In this document: positions 43,903 to 51,892 of the stretch, one piece after another
Layout: every line of letters begins with the position of its first letter
Position numbering within the stretch: the stretch's first letter is position 1
Source of the DNA: Bacteroidia bacterium
Lineage (GTDB): Bacteria > Bacteroidota > Bacteroidia > CAIKAF01
Length of the DNA: 64,000 nucleotides
NCBI GenBank assembly: GCA_030427255.1
Contig: JAUHWY010000002.1
Span: 1-64,000 of the forward strand
Direction of reading: 5' to 3'
The notes under the pieces: model-generated
The model's input: the letters and a program-made list of their open reading frames with translations, nothing else
What the model was told of the DNA's origin: nothing
Databases searched by the model: none
Position numbers and translations under genes: made by a program

Positions 43903-45258
43903 TTAACGTCGGTTGCCTGCAAAGTGCAATCGCTTGCCGGGAAGAGTCCCGGTAATTTGCTCCCCATCGTAAACAAGGGTTCCATTGACCCAAGTTCCGG
44001 CAATGCGGTGTCTAAACCACTGTCCCTCGAGGGGGCTCCATCCGCAGTGGTATAGCAGGTTGCGTCGGGTCACTTGCCAGGTAGATTCGGGCTCAATGAG
44101 CACGAGGTCGGCATAATACCCGGGTTCCAGAAAACCTCGGTCGACAACCCCAAACAGCCGGGCCGGGTTATGGCACATTTTCTGCACTATTTTTTCGGGG
44201 CTAATCCAACCGTCAAGGCTCATTTCGAGCATGGCCACCAGGTTATGCTGTACCAGAGGGCCGCCGCTTGGGCATTCGAAATAACCTTGTTTTTTTTCAT
44301 TTAAGGTATGTGGAGCGTGGTCGGTGGCTACCACATCAATTCGGTCTTTTGTCAACGCTTCTCGTATGGCAGCTCTGTCTTCGAAGCTTTTTACAGCGGG
44401 GTTCCACTTTATGAATGCGCCGCGGCTGTGGTATTCGGCGTCGGTAAACCAAAGGTGGTGAAGGCAGGCTTCGGCGGTGATGCGCTTTTTTTCCAGAGGG
44501 CCGGCCTCAAAAAGCTGTGTTTCCTTTGCCGTAGAAATGTGAAGGATGTGAATGCGTGTGCCAAATTTTGAAGCCATTTCTACCGCGAGGGAAGAGGAGC
44601 GGAAACAGGCTTCTGTATCACGGATTTCGGGGTGGATGGACATGGGGGCACTTTCTCCGAATTTTTGTTTGAAATCTGCTGTCCTCTGTTGAATGCGTTG
44701 TTCGTCTTCGCAATGAAGGGCTATAATGCCCGGAAACTCTTTGAACACGGCCTCTAGGGTGTCTTTGTTGTCCACGAGCATGTTTCCGGTAGAAGAGCCC
44801 ATGAAAATTTTAAGGCCACAGACCTCGTCTAGATTGGTTTTGAGAATTTCGGCGAGGTTATCGTTGGAGGTTCCCATGTAAAAGGAGTAGTTTGCAGGGA
44901 GTCCTTCGGCGGCTTTGGCGTATTTTTGAGCCAGCAACTCTTGGCTGATGGCAGGTGGTTTGGTATTGGGCATTTCCATGAATGAGGTAATGCCTCCGGC
45001 CACGGCAGCACGAGATTCGCTTAGGAGGTTGGCTTTGTGGGTAAGACCTGGTTCTCTAAAGTGCACCTGATCATCAATAGCGCCCGGGAAAACCCACTTT
45101 CCTGAAGCATTTATGCGTTCGCATCCTTGAGGAATGGACTCTTCTTGGTAAGGTCTGGGGAGGATTTTAGCGATTTTTTCGCCTTCAATAAGGATGTCGG
45201 CTTCGAGCCGGCCTTTTTCTGAAAAAACCAAACCTCCTTGAATTAAGGTGCGTTTCAT
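43903..45258 (-). CDS. pyrC: Dihydroorotase
   Basis: Cyclises N-carbamoyl-aspartate in pyrimidine synthesis. 451 residues with the metal-binding DDQVHFREPGLTHK near 60-73, carboxylatable Lys in GLKIFMGSSTGNM near 152, and VATDHAPHT near 314-322. Type I/AllB-like length. Its start overlaps the glycosyltransferase stop by 4 nt (45255-45258), so it is in an operon with it. Confidence 0.96.
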   Translation of the reverse strand: MKRTLIQGGLVFSEKGRLEADILIEGEKIAKILPRPYQEESIPQGCERINASGKWVFPGAIDDQVHFREPGLTHKANLLSESRAAVAGGITSFMEMPNTKPPAISQELLAQKYAKAAEGLPANYSFYMGTSNDNLAEILKTNLDEVCGLKIFMGSSTGNMLVDNKDTLEAVFKEFPGIIALHCEDEQRIQQRTADFKQKFGESAPMSIHPEIRDTEACFRSSSLAVEMASKFGTRIHILHISTAKETQLFEAGPLEKKRITAEACLHHLWFTDAEYHSRGAFIKWNPAVKSFEDRAAIREALTKDRIDVVATDHAPHTLNEKKQGYFECPSGGPLVQHNLVAMLEMSLDGWISPEKIVQKMCHNPARLFGVVDRGFLEPGYYADLVLIEPESTWQVTRRNLLYHCGWSPLEGQWFRHRIAGTWVNGTLVYDGEQITGTLPGKRLHFAGNRR

Positions 45259-45995
45259 GGGCGGTTTTGTTTGAGGTATTTCTTAATGTTGCTAAACCTT
45301 AAGGCGATTACTCCCCATACCGCTTCTTTTACGATGCCTCCGGAAATTTTGGAGCTGCCTTTTTGGCGGTCGGTAAAAATAATGGGTACTTCTTTTAGAG
45401 TAAAGCCTAGTTTCCATGCCACATATTTGAGTTCGATTTGAAAAGCATAACCTTTGAATCGAATGTGGTCGAGTCGGATGGACTCCAGCACCTTTCTGCG
45501 GTAGCATTTAAAACCGGCGGTGGCATCTCTAACGTTCATACCGGTGATTAGTCGGACATAGACGGAGGCATAATACGACATCAAGACGCGTCCTATGGGC
45601 CAGTTAACCACATTTACACCCGTTACGTACCGTGAGCCAATGGCCAAGTCTGCCCCTTGATCTCGGCAAGCTTCGAGCAGGCGTTCTAAATCTTCGGGAT
45701 TGTGTGAAAAATCGCAATCCATTTCGAATATATAATCGGCACCGTGATTCAATGCCCATTCAAAGCCAGCTATGTAGGCTTTTCCCAGGCCCTCTTTTCC
45801 TTTTCTACTGAGTAGATGGAGTCGGTCGGGATATTCTTGTTGAAGCAATTGGACCTGTTTTCCTGTGCCATCCGGGGAGTTATCGTCTACTACCAACAAT
45901 TCCAAGCGGGAGGGAAGGCTCATAACCTTGTGCACCATCGCCTGGATGTTTTCGATCTCGTTGTAGGTAGGAATAATTACAAGGGCTTTGCTCAA
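45255..45995 (-). CDS. Polyprenol monophosphomannose synthase-like glycosyltransferase (GT2)
   Basis: 246 residues if translation starts at TTG 45995, giving the usual start SKALVIIPTYNE; the TTG at 46010 lies in a TATCTTTG -7 box (minus 46015-46008), so it is less likely to be the start. GT2 motifs: LVVDDNSPDGTG near 34-45 (DDN nucleotide-binding Asp), FEMDCDFSHNPED near 91-103, ATAGFKCYRRKVL near 155-167. It probably transfers mannose from GDP-mannose to a lipid phosphate for glycan synthesis. Upstream of and overlapping pyrC. Confidence 0.9.
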   Translation of the reverse strand: MSKALVIIPTYNEIENIQAMVHKVMSLPSRLELLVVDDNSPDGTGKQVQLLQQEYPDRLHLLSRKGKEGLGKAYIAGFEWALNHGADYIFEMDCDFSHNPEDLERLLEACRDQGADLAIGSRYVTGVNVVNWPIGRVLMSYYASVYVRLITGMNVRDATAGFKCYRRKVLESIRLDHIRFKGYAFQIELKYVAWKLGFTLKEVPIIFTDRQKGSSKISGGIVKEAVWGVIALRFSNIKKYLKQNRP

Positions 45996-46192
45996 GGATT
46001 TTTTTTTCAAAGATAGAACAGTGCGGGTATTTGAGGTGGCTTTTGTACCCTAGAATGTTGCTTTTTATCCTGTGGAGGCTAGCTTAATGCACCATGGTTG
46101 GAGGCTGAAAGGGAGCATGAGTGAATGAAGAAATGTAAGGAATAGGGGCTCAAAGCTTCGCATCGGCAAGATTTTTGTAGTTATTTTGTGCT

Positions 46193-46615
46193 ATGAGATG
46201 CTTAGTCCTTCTTGGTATTTGTTGGGCTCCACTGGCCCTTCTTTGTGCTCAGTCTTCCGGCTATTCGCAAAGAGATAGTGCGGTAGTGCAGGTGCAATGG
46301 GAACCCGGACTTAAAAGCCAATATATGCAATGGCTTGAAGCCCGGAAAAAAGAAAAGACCAAAGGTTTTAGAGTGCAATTGGTGAGCCTAAACGGAACCG
46401 ATGCCCGAGAAGAGTTGCAACGCATCCGTAAGCAGTTTTTGCAGGTATATCCCGACTGGCCCATTTACGAAAAATGGGAAGCACCCAACTGGAAGTTGAG
46501 GGTAGGCGATTTTACTACTGCGCTAGATGCAACCCTGTTTCGCCAACAAATAAAAGGGATATTTCCTCAGGCCTACGTAGTAATTGATGAAGTGAAGCCT
46601 TGGAGGGAACCATGA
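46193..46615 (+). CDS. SPOR domain protein
   Basis: 140 residues, signal peptide (MRCLVLLGICWAPLALLCAQ). The C-terminal half is a SPOR-like peptidoglycan-binding domain: GFRVQLVSLNGTDAREELQRIRKQF near 62-87 and WKLRVGDFTTALDATLFRQQIKGIFPQAYVV near 105-135. It probably binds denuded septal peptidoglycan. The start follows a TTATTTTG box by 4 nt. It overlaps nadD by 4 nt (ATGA). Confidence 0.85.
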   Translation: MRCLVLLGICWAPLALLCAQSSGYSQRDSAVVQVQWEPGLKSQYMQWLEARKKEKTKGFRVQLVSLNGTDAREELQRIRKQFLQVYPDWPIYEKWEAPNWKLRVGDFTTALDATLFRQQIKGIFPQAYVVIDEVKPWREP

Positions 46616-47202
46616 TTAGGCAGGGCAAGCAAACCATTGGACTCTATTTTGGCACCTTTAACCCCATTCATATTGGGCATATGGCAGTGGCCAATTATAT
46701 GGTAAGCTATGCTAAGCTCGATGGACTTTGGTTTGTTGTAACCCCACAAAGTCCCTTCAAGCAAAAGCAGTCTATGCTTCCGGATCGCCAACGCCTAGAA
46801 ATGGTGCACCGGGCCATTGGAGACGATTTGCGCTTTAAGGCCTCCGACATTGAGTTTAATTTGCCGCAGCCCAACTATACGGCCTACACCATTAAAACAT
46901 TGCTCGAAAAGTTTCCCGACAAAGCCTTTGCCCTTATTATGGGCGAAGACAATTTGGCCGGTTTTGACCGCTGGAAAAACTACGAGTATTTGCTAAAATA
47001 TACCGAACTGTTGGTTTACCCACGTCCGGGATCTGATGCAGGAAAGTGGAAGGAGCATCCTTCCGTACGCTTTGTTGAAGCGCCCCAAATAGAAGTGTCT
47101 AGCAGTTTTATTCGCGCCGGCATCAAAGCAGGAAAAGATTTGCGCCATTTTATGCCTGAGGCCGCTTGGTCCTACGCAGAGGAAATGGGATTTTATACCT
47201 GA
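46612..47202 (+). CDS. nadD: Nicotinate-nucleotide adenylyltransferase
   Basis: Forms nicotinate adenine dinucleotide in NAD synthesis. 196 residues from ATG 46612. Motifs: GTFNPIHIGHM near 15-25 (nucleotidyltransferase HxGH), FKQKQSMLPDRQRLEM, GEDNLAGFDRWKNYE near 109-123 and SSSFIRAGIKAG near 163-174 (the SSTxIR-type ATP site). Translation is coupled to the SPOR gene by a 4-nt overlap. Confidence 0.96.
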   Translation: MIRQGKQTIGLYFGTFNPIHIGHMAVANYMVSYAKLDGLWFVVTPQSPFKQKQSMLPDRQRLEMVHRAIGDDLRFKASDIEFNLPQPNYTAYTIKTLLEKFPDKAFALIMGEDNLAGFDRWKNYEYLLKYTELLVYPRPGSDAGKWKEHPSVRFVEAPQIEVSSSFIRAGIKAGKDLRHFMPEAAWSYAEEMGFYT

Positions 47203-47257
47203 GATTTTTTAAGCAAGGCAATCTTGAAGCCTGCATGTGCGTTTCATTAAATAAAAC

Positions 47258-47265
47258 TATATTTG
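47258..47265 (+). promoter_or_regulatory. -7 box upstream of the 47.3-kb lipoprotein gene
   Basis: TATATTTG 20 nt before the ATG at 47286, matching the TANNTTTG consensus. Confidence 0.4.
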
Positions 47266-47285
47266 TTAAGAGATTAAACCACGCC

Positions 47286-47969
47286 ATGAAATACTTACCC
47301 ATAGCCCTGATTTTTTCCTCTTTCGTTCTTTTCTTCGCCTCCTGCGATGACGACGAGGCTGTTTGCGATAAAAACTGGTACATTCTCCAGCGCAATACTT
47401 CCTCCAAAATTGAAGTAGATACCACCAAAAATCAGCTCAGTATGCAGGTGGACGACGCCTCCGGCTTGGTTGCTGAGGTGTACCAAACCACCGTGAGCGG
47501 TGATTTTAACTTCTTGACCGATTTTTCCAACTTTAGCACTCCAAATAGTTCAGATACGCTGGCTTTTGCCGGTTTGGTACTTTACGATCCCACCGTACCC
47601 GATACCATTTTGGATACTTCCATTGTAATGGCTGCCATTATGAACAATCGACTCATGGCGGTAGCAACGGTTACCGATACGGTCTTTACCCAAACCAATG
47701 CCATTGACGGCCAATTTAGCGTGCGCCGCACCGGAAATACCATTCGAATCCGGGCAGTGGCCGGATTAGATACGGCTCAAATCATTCGCAATTACCGCGC
47801 ACGGCCTACCCGTATTGGATTTAGGTTTGGAACCCTTGACTCGCTTTCGGTTTCTCCCGGACTTTTGGGCATCAAAATCGATAAATTCGAGGTGATTTCC
47901 GGAGGGCAGGGCATTCAGCCTATTGTCTCTGACGACTTCATTTGCAACTCTACAGGCAAAACAGATTAG
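47286..47969 (+). CDS. Hypothetical lipoprotein
   Basis: 227 residues from ATG 47286. Lipoprotein signal: LPIALIFSSFVLFFASCDDD (lipobox ASC near 19). The mature part is beta-rich with Asp/Thr-rich repeats of the type DTIRLYDPTVPDTI; no family recognised. Convergent with the LuxE-like gene, 4 bp between stops. Confidence 0.7.
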   Translation: MKYLPIALIFSSFVLFFASCDDDEAVCDKNWYILQRNTSSKIEVDTTKNQLSMQVDDASGLVAEVYQTTVSGDFNFLTDFSNFSTPNSSDTLAFAGLVLYDPTVPDTILDTSIVMAAIMNNRLMAVATVTDTVFTQTNAIDGQFSVRRTGNTIRIRAVAGLDTAQIIRNYRARPTRIGFRFGTLDSLSVSPGLLGIKIDKFEVISGGQGIQPIVSDDFICNSTGKTD

Positions 47970-47973
47970 CGTT

Positions 47974-48957
47974 TTAACGCACCATCAGATTGCAACCACG
48001 TAATTCGGATGCATCGAACCGGCCAAGTACTTCTACTTGGCCTTTTTTATGCCGCCGACCCAAATCTTGGGTAGCAATAAAACAACAGCTGTGGATGTTG
48101 GCTAAATCTATGATATTGATACCGCCCGAAGCTACTCCGTACAAAAAGGGGTCGCCTGTGTCCCTCAACACCAGCTTCATCCAAGGTGGGCACTCAAAGT
48201 AGCCTTCTTTTTTGGCATAGGCTTGAGACAACAATTCGGTCATGCCGTATTCCGACCACACCTCCCGCACGTGAAAGGCTTGTTGTAATTTTTGGTGCAG
48301 AGCTTCGCGGACCAATTCTTTGCGCCTACCTTTCATGCCTCCCGTTTCCATTATTCGCAATCCAGGCAAGGGCATAGGATGCTGTTCTGCCCAGTCCAAT
48401 AAGGCAAAGCTAACTCCTAAAATCAAATGCGGAATTTGATGGGTATGTATTTGATGCACGTGGTGCAAAAACTGGGCATTGGCCTCAGGGTAAAAACCGC
48501 TGGCGGCGTGTCCGCTTCTTCGGATTAACTCAGAGGCCATGTACAACAAACTAGCCTGTGGCCTTTCCATATAGCTGGGAAGCAAAGCCAAAATGGCCAT
48601 GTCTTCGGGTTTGCCAACAAAGCGCTCAAAGGCAGCCATAAAGGAGCGGTCATACAATTCCGGCCTACGCACAAAATGACGGCTGGGAATTTGGTCGGTC
48701 GTACCGCTGCTTTCGAACCAAAGCTCAGGTTTGGGTCCGGAATCGTACACCTCATGCACCCTAAAACACTCAATGGGCAAAAAGGGAATTTGGCTGCTTT
48801 GAGTAATAGATGCCGGTGCTTTGTTCAGGGCTTTCAAAAAATCGGAATAAACAGCAACATGGCGCGCTTGATAGTGAAAAGCCTCCATGCACAACTGCTC
48901 AAAATCGTCCTCGCTTTCAATAGCAAAAATCCGGTTTTGATATTCCTTAAGCACCAT
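47974..48957 (-). CDS. LuxE/PaaK-like acyl-protein synthetase family
   Basis: 327 residues resembling the LuxE acyl-protein synthetase domain of the ANL (adenylate-forming) group: WFESSGTTDQIPSRHFV near 85-101 (the phosphate-binding STGTT-like loop), EVWSEYGMTELLSQAYAK near 245-262, and ATQDLGRRHKKGQVEVLGR near 298-316. In Bacteroidota such genes often stand apart from lux operons and probably activate an acyl group for another pathway. A TACCTTTG box (minus 48969-48962) ends 4 nt before the ATG. Confidence 0.85.
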   Translation of the reverse strand: MVLKEYQNRIFAIESEDDFEQLCMEAFHYQARHVAVYSDFLKALNKAPASITQSSQIPFLPIECFRVHEVYDSGPKPELWFESSGTTDQIPSRHFVRRPELYDRSFMAAFERFVGKPEDMAILALLPSYMERPQASLLYMASELIRRSGHAASGFYPEANAQFLHHVHQIHTHQIPHLILGVSFALLDWAEQHPMPLPGLRIMETGGMKGRRKELVREALHQKLQQAFHVREVWSEYGMTELLSQAYAKKEGYFECPPWMKLVLRDTGDPFLYGVASGGINIIDLANIHSCCFIATQDLGRRHKKGQVEVLGRFDASELRGCNLMVR

Positions 48958-48961
48958 AAGG

Positions 48962-48969
48962 CAAAGGTA
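48962..48969 (-). promoter_or_regulatory. -7 box 4 nt from the LuxE-like start
   Basis: Minus-strand TACCTTTG-CCTT-ATG, another predicted leaderless transcript. Confidence 0.45.
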
Positions 48970-49034
48970 GGTTTAGATTGGCAGCCTGAGCAAGCATAGA
49001 AAGGAAATTCAAGGGCGGCGAGAAGCCAAAGGGA

Positions 49035-49059
49035 ATTAAAAAACCCCGGTGGTCCGGGG
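49035..49059 (-). terminator. Terminator downstream of the acidic-protein gene
   Basis: Hairpin CCCCGG-TGGT-CCGGGG at 49044-49059 with an A-run at its left (49038-49043), a U-run for minus-strand RNA. Located about 35 bp after the stop of the minus-strand acidic-protein gene. Confidence 0.75.
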
Positions 49060-49092
49060 TGTTCGATTTTCATAAGCTATGTTGAGACAGGC

Positions 49093-49320
49093 CTACACCA
49101 AATCTTCGTCGTCGTAGGTGTCCAAGTCGTCCAGATCCTCGTCCTCTTCATCTAGGAAATCCAAGTCGTCGTCGTCGAAGTCAAAGTCGTCAAAGTCCTC
49201 GTCTTCGTCTTCAGGGTCGCCTGAAAAGCCTTTGAACATAAGAGGTAGAGGCTGGCCACGCAAAATGCTTAGAAGCTCTTCCAAGCCATAGCTGCGGCGG
49301 GAGTGTAACTCGTTGTTCAT
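49093..49320 (-). CDS. Very acidic small protein
   Basis: 75 residues from ATG 49320 (MNNELHSRRSYGLEELLSILRG). After residue 33 almost every residue is Asp, Glu, Phe or Leu (DPEDEDEDFDDFDFDDDDLDF). The N-terminal quarter is a neutral helix. It has its own terminator and clean codon use, so it is likely real. Function unknown: such tails bind basic proteins or divalent metals. The reverse complement is a GTC/ATC-rich string that makes shadow frames. Confidence 0.7.
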   Translation of the reverse strand: MNNELHSRRSYGLEELLSILRGQPLPLMFKGFSGDPEDEDEDFDDFDFDDDDLDFLDEEDEDLDDLDTYDDEDLV

Positions 49321-49603
49321 TTGGTTTGCTTTCAATCTTCAGCTGTTTGAAGTCTTACAAATTTACATGCTCCGCATTCATTTTTTTGCATGAAATGCAT
49401 TTTTCTTCATTTTTTTTTAGCCCTTAATTCTTAACATTTAATCTGTAAGGTTTTTAAAGGCTATTTTGGTTCTCTACTTTTTCGAAATTTGCTTGCATTC
49501 TATCTATAAACAAAGACTTTCCTAAGCATATATTTAAAGGAATGTTAACATTGGCTCGCTTAAAAAAGCCCTTACTTTGCACCAAATTAAAGAAAGAAAT
49601 GGC

Positions 49604-50299
49604 ATGGATAATGCATCGTTTCGTATATTGCTTGTTGACGACGAGCCCGATATCCTCGAATTTATTGGCTTTAACCTCCAGAACGAAGGCTATCAGGTAG
49701 CTTCTTCTACCAACGGAAGAGAAGCCATTGAAGAGGCCAAGCGTTTTCAACCCCACCTCATTGTGCTCGATGTTATGATGCCCGACCTCGACGGCATTGA
49801 AACCTGCCGACTCATCCGCAGTCAACCCGGTTTAGAGCAATCGCTAATTGCCTTTTTAACCGCTAGAGGGGAAGATTATTCACAAATCGCCGGATTCGAC
49901 GCCGGTGCCGACGACTACATTACCAAGCCCATCAAACCGCGTGTGCTTATTTCGCGCGTTAGCGCTTTGTTGAGGCGCCTTAAAGTCGACTCGGAAGAGC
50001 TTGCCGCCACCAACGACCGCATAACCCTCGGTGATTTGGTAATCGATAGAGGAGCCTATGTAGTTGAGTTGGCGGGTCATGCCTTTCAATTGCCCAAAAA
50101 GGAATTTGAATTGCTTTCCCTCCTCGCTTCCAAGCCCGGTAAAGTCTTTAGCCGCGAAAAAATTCTCCGCAAAGTTTGGGGCGATCAAGTGGTCGTGGGC
50201 GACCGCACCATAGATGTACACATTCGAAAACTCCGCGAAAAAATTGGCGATCAATACATCCGAACCGTCAAAGGAGTAGGCTACAAGTTTGAATTCTAA
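49604..50299 (+). CDS. OmpR/PhoB-family response regulator
   Basis: 231 residues from ATG 49604 (MDNASFRILLVDDEPD). Receiver domain with DDEPD near 12, phosphoacceptor Asp in LIVLDVMMPDLDG near 53 and Lys in YITKPIK near 108; winged-helix C terminus (LPKKEFELLSLLASKPGKVFSREKILRKVWGDQVVVGDRTIDVHIRKLREKIG). Similar in layout to PhoB. Followed 20 bp later by its partner kinase. Possible -7 sequence CTTACTTTG lies 24 nt before the start. Confidence 0.95.
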   Translation: MDNASFRILLVDDEPDILEFIGFNLQNEGYQVASSTNGREAIEEAKRFQPHLIVLDVMMPDLDGIETCRLIRSQPGLEQSLIAFLTARGEDYSQIAGFDAGADDYITKPIKPRVLISRVSALLRRLKVDSEELAATNDRITLGDLVIDRGAYVVELAGHAFQLPKKEFELLSLLASKPGKVFSREKILRKVWGDQVVVGDRTIDVHIRKLREKIGDQYIRTVKGVGYKFEF

Positions 50300-50306
50300 T
50301 TGCTGC

Positions 50307-50314
50307 TACCTTTG
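50307..50314 (+). promoter_or_regulatory. -7 box 5 nt from the PhoR-type kinase start
   Basis: TACCTTTG then CAGCT then ATG. The box begins 7 bp after the response regulator stop, so the kinase may have its own leaderless promoter inside the operon. Confidence 0.45.
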
Positions 50315-50319
50315 CAGCT

Positions 50320-51381
50320 ATGAAGCACGCCACTACCAAACAACTGGCCGTATACGTGGCCGTAATTTCGGGTCTTGGCTTAAGCGGCTTTTTGCTCCTT
50401 GCTCTTTTTCTCTTCCCCAATACCTCCCCTTGGCTTTTAGTGCCCCCTTTGGCCATTGGACTTAGCGCACTGCTTTACTTTTTGGTACTGTTTACCCTAG
50501 AACGTTTCCTCTACCGAAAAATCAAACTGGTATACAAAACCATTCACCAGCTAAAAGCCAAACAACCCGGAAGCACACTCAAAGAGCGCATTCGCGGCGG
50601 CGGCGATGTAATTGGCGACGTGCACAACGAAGTGCTCGATTGGGCCCGTACCAAAAGCACCGAAATTGAAGAACTGCAACGCATGGAGCAGTTTCGACGT
50701 GATTTCATTGGCAACCTTTCCCATGAACTTAAAACTCCCATTTTTAACATTCAAGGCTATATTTCTACCTTAATCGATGGAGGGTTGAATCAGCGAGAAA
50801 TCGCCGAAAAATACCTCCTCAATGCCGAACGAAATGTGGAGCGTATGATTTCTTTGGTAGAAGACCTCGACACCATTTATAAATTGGAGTCCGGTCGTAT
50901 AACCATGGAACACGACAAGGTTGACCTGCTTGCCCTCGTCGCAGAAGTCATGGAAATGCTCGAACTAAAAGCCCTCAACAAAGGCATTCAACTGGAATTC
51001 AAAGACAATTACCCCAACCCCATTTGGGTCAGCGCCGACAGAGACGCCATTCGACAGGTATACACCAACCTCATGGTCAATTCCATAGTTTACGGCAAAG
51101 AAAAGGGGCACACCCGCATGTCGTTTTACGACATGGACGAAGTAATCCTCTGCGAAGTCAGCGACGACGGTCCCGGCATCGAAGAAAAGCACCTCAAAAG
51201 ACTCTTTGAACGTTTCTATCGCGTCGACAAAAGCCGCAGTCGCCATCAAGGCGGCACCGGCTTGGGCCTCAGCATTGTAAAACACATTTTGGAAGCCCAT
51301 GGCCAGTCCATTCACGTTCGCTCCTTGGTAGGCAAAGGCTCCACCTTTTCTTTTACCCTGCCCAAATGGGACGGGGTTTAA
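50320..51381 (+). CDS. PhoR-type sensor histidine kinase
   Basis: 353 residues. Two N-terminal membrane helices (about 10-32 and 38-62), a short linker without a PAS domain, DHp domain with FIGNLSHELKTPIFNIQGYI (His near 137), and HATPase domain (VYTNLMVNSIVYG near 250, DDGPGIEEKHL near 283, QGGTGLGLSIVKHIL near 313). A small kinase lacking a large sensor domain, as is common for PhoR in Bacteroidota. Partner of the upstream regulator. Confidence 0.95.
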   Translation: MKHATTKQLAVYVAVISGLGLSGFLLLALFLFPNTSPWLLVPPLAIGLSALLYFLVLFTLERFLYRKIKLVYKTIHQLKAKQPGSTLKERIRGGGDVIGDVHNEVLDWARTKSTEIEELQRMEQFRRDFIGNLSHELKTPIFNIQGYISTLIDGGLNQREIAEKYLLNAERNVERMISLVEDLDTIYKLESGRITMEHDKVDLLALVAEVMEMLELKALNKGIQLEFKDNYPNPIWVSADRDAIRQVYTNLMVNSIVYGKEKGHTRMSFYDMDEVILCEVSDDGPGIEEKHLKRLFERFYRVDKSRSRHQGGTGLGLSIVKHILEAHGQSIHVRSLVGKGSTFSFTLPKWDGV

Positions 51382-51394
51382 TAGGTTATTTGGC

Positions 51395-51545
51395 GGCCAA
51401 TTCCCTCTCCGGCGGGTAGTCCTCGGTCCCCTGCCAAGGGGCTGTAGGCCGTGCCGGGGCTCCCAAGGTCGCCGCGGCCGCCCAACAGCCCCTAGGCAGC
51501 CTCCCTGTGGGCTACCCTGCCTCCGCGGGGGCCGGTGCCCATAGG
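51395..51545. repeat. GC-rich structured repeat, copy E
   Basis: Downstream of the kinase gene. Arms CCTGCCAAGGGGCTGT (about 51432-51447) and ACAGCCCCTAGGCAGCC (about 51484-51500) pair with two mismatches; the loop is GC-rich (CCGTGCCGGGG...GCCGCGGCCG). Its end (GGGCACCGGCCCCCGCGGAGG, on the minus strand) resembles the GGCGCC...GGAGG start of the other copies. Confidence 0.75.
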
Positions 51546-51572
51546 TCATTCAAGCCAATCAAACAGGCTTCC

Positions 51573-51804
51573 AGACCCTTAATGCCTTGCGTTTTCAACC
51601 CTGACTCAAAGCTGCTGACTCGAAACTGCTGACTCGAAGCTGCTGACTCGAAGCTGCTGACCCTAGCGTCAGCACGTAGCGTCAGGTTTTTAATCCTGAC
51701 CGAAGCGTCAGGTTTTTAATCCTGACCGAAGCGTCAGGTTTTTAATCCTGACCGAAGCGTCAGGAACAGAATCCCGCGAGAATAGCAATACCTTAACGGT
51801 CTCA
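51573..51804. repeat. TIR-flanked small element, copy 3, with tandem hairpins
   Basis: Left end (AGACCCTTAATGCCTTGCG, 51573-51591) and right end (GAATAGCAATACCTTAACGGTCTC, about 51780-51803) are imperfect inverted repeats and match the ends of the 12.6 and 21.3 kb elements. Inside: four 14-bp units CTGCTGACTCGAAG (about 51601-51660), a linker, then three 26-bp units CCTGACCGAAGCGTCAGG + TTTTTAAT (palindromes at 51695-51712, 51721-51738, 51747-51764). The T-runs after each hairpin give them the shape of tandem terminators. Confidence 0.7.
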
Positions 51805-51869
51805 AAGCCTATTTTTTGCCTCCCAATCGGTCTGCCTTGTAAGCTTCCTTAGGTCTTATGATTCTTTGT

Positions 51870-51877
51870 TACCTTTG
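51870..51877 (+). promoter_or_regulatory. -7 box upstream of the dehydrogenase gene
   Basis: TACCTTTG 15 nt before the ATG at 51893. Confidence 0.4.
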
Positions 51878-51892
51878 GGCAAAATTTTTGCG

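Noticed and set aside
46008-46010. TTG at 46010 as start of the glycosyltransferase
   Set aside because: It is inside a TATCTTTG -7 box; starting at the TTG at 45995 gives the family's usual N terminus. Start remains uncertain by five codons.
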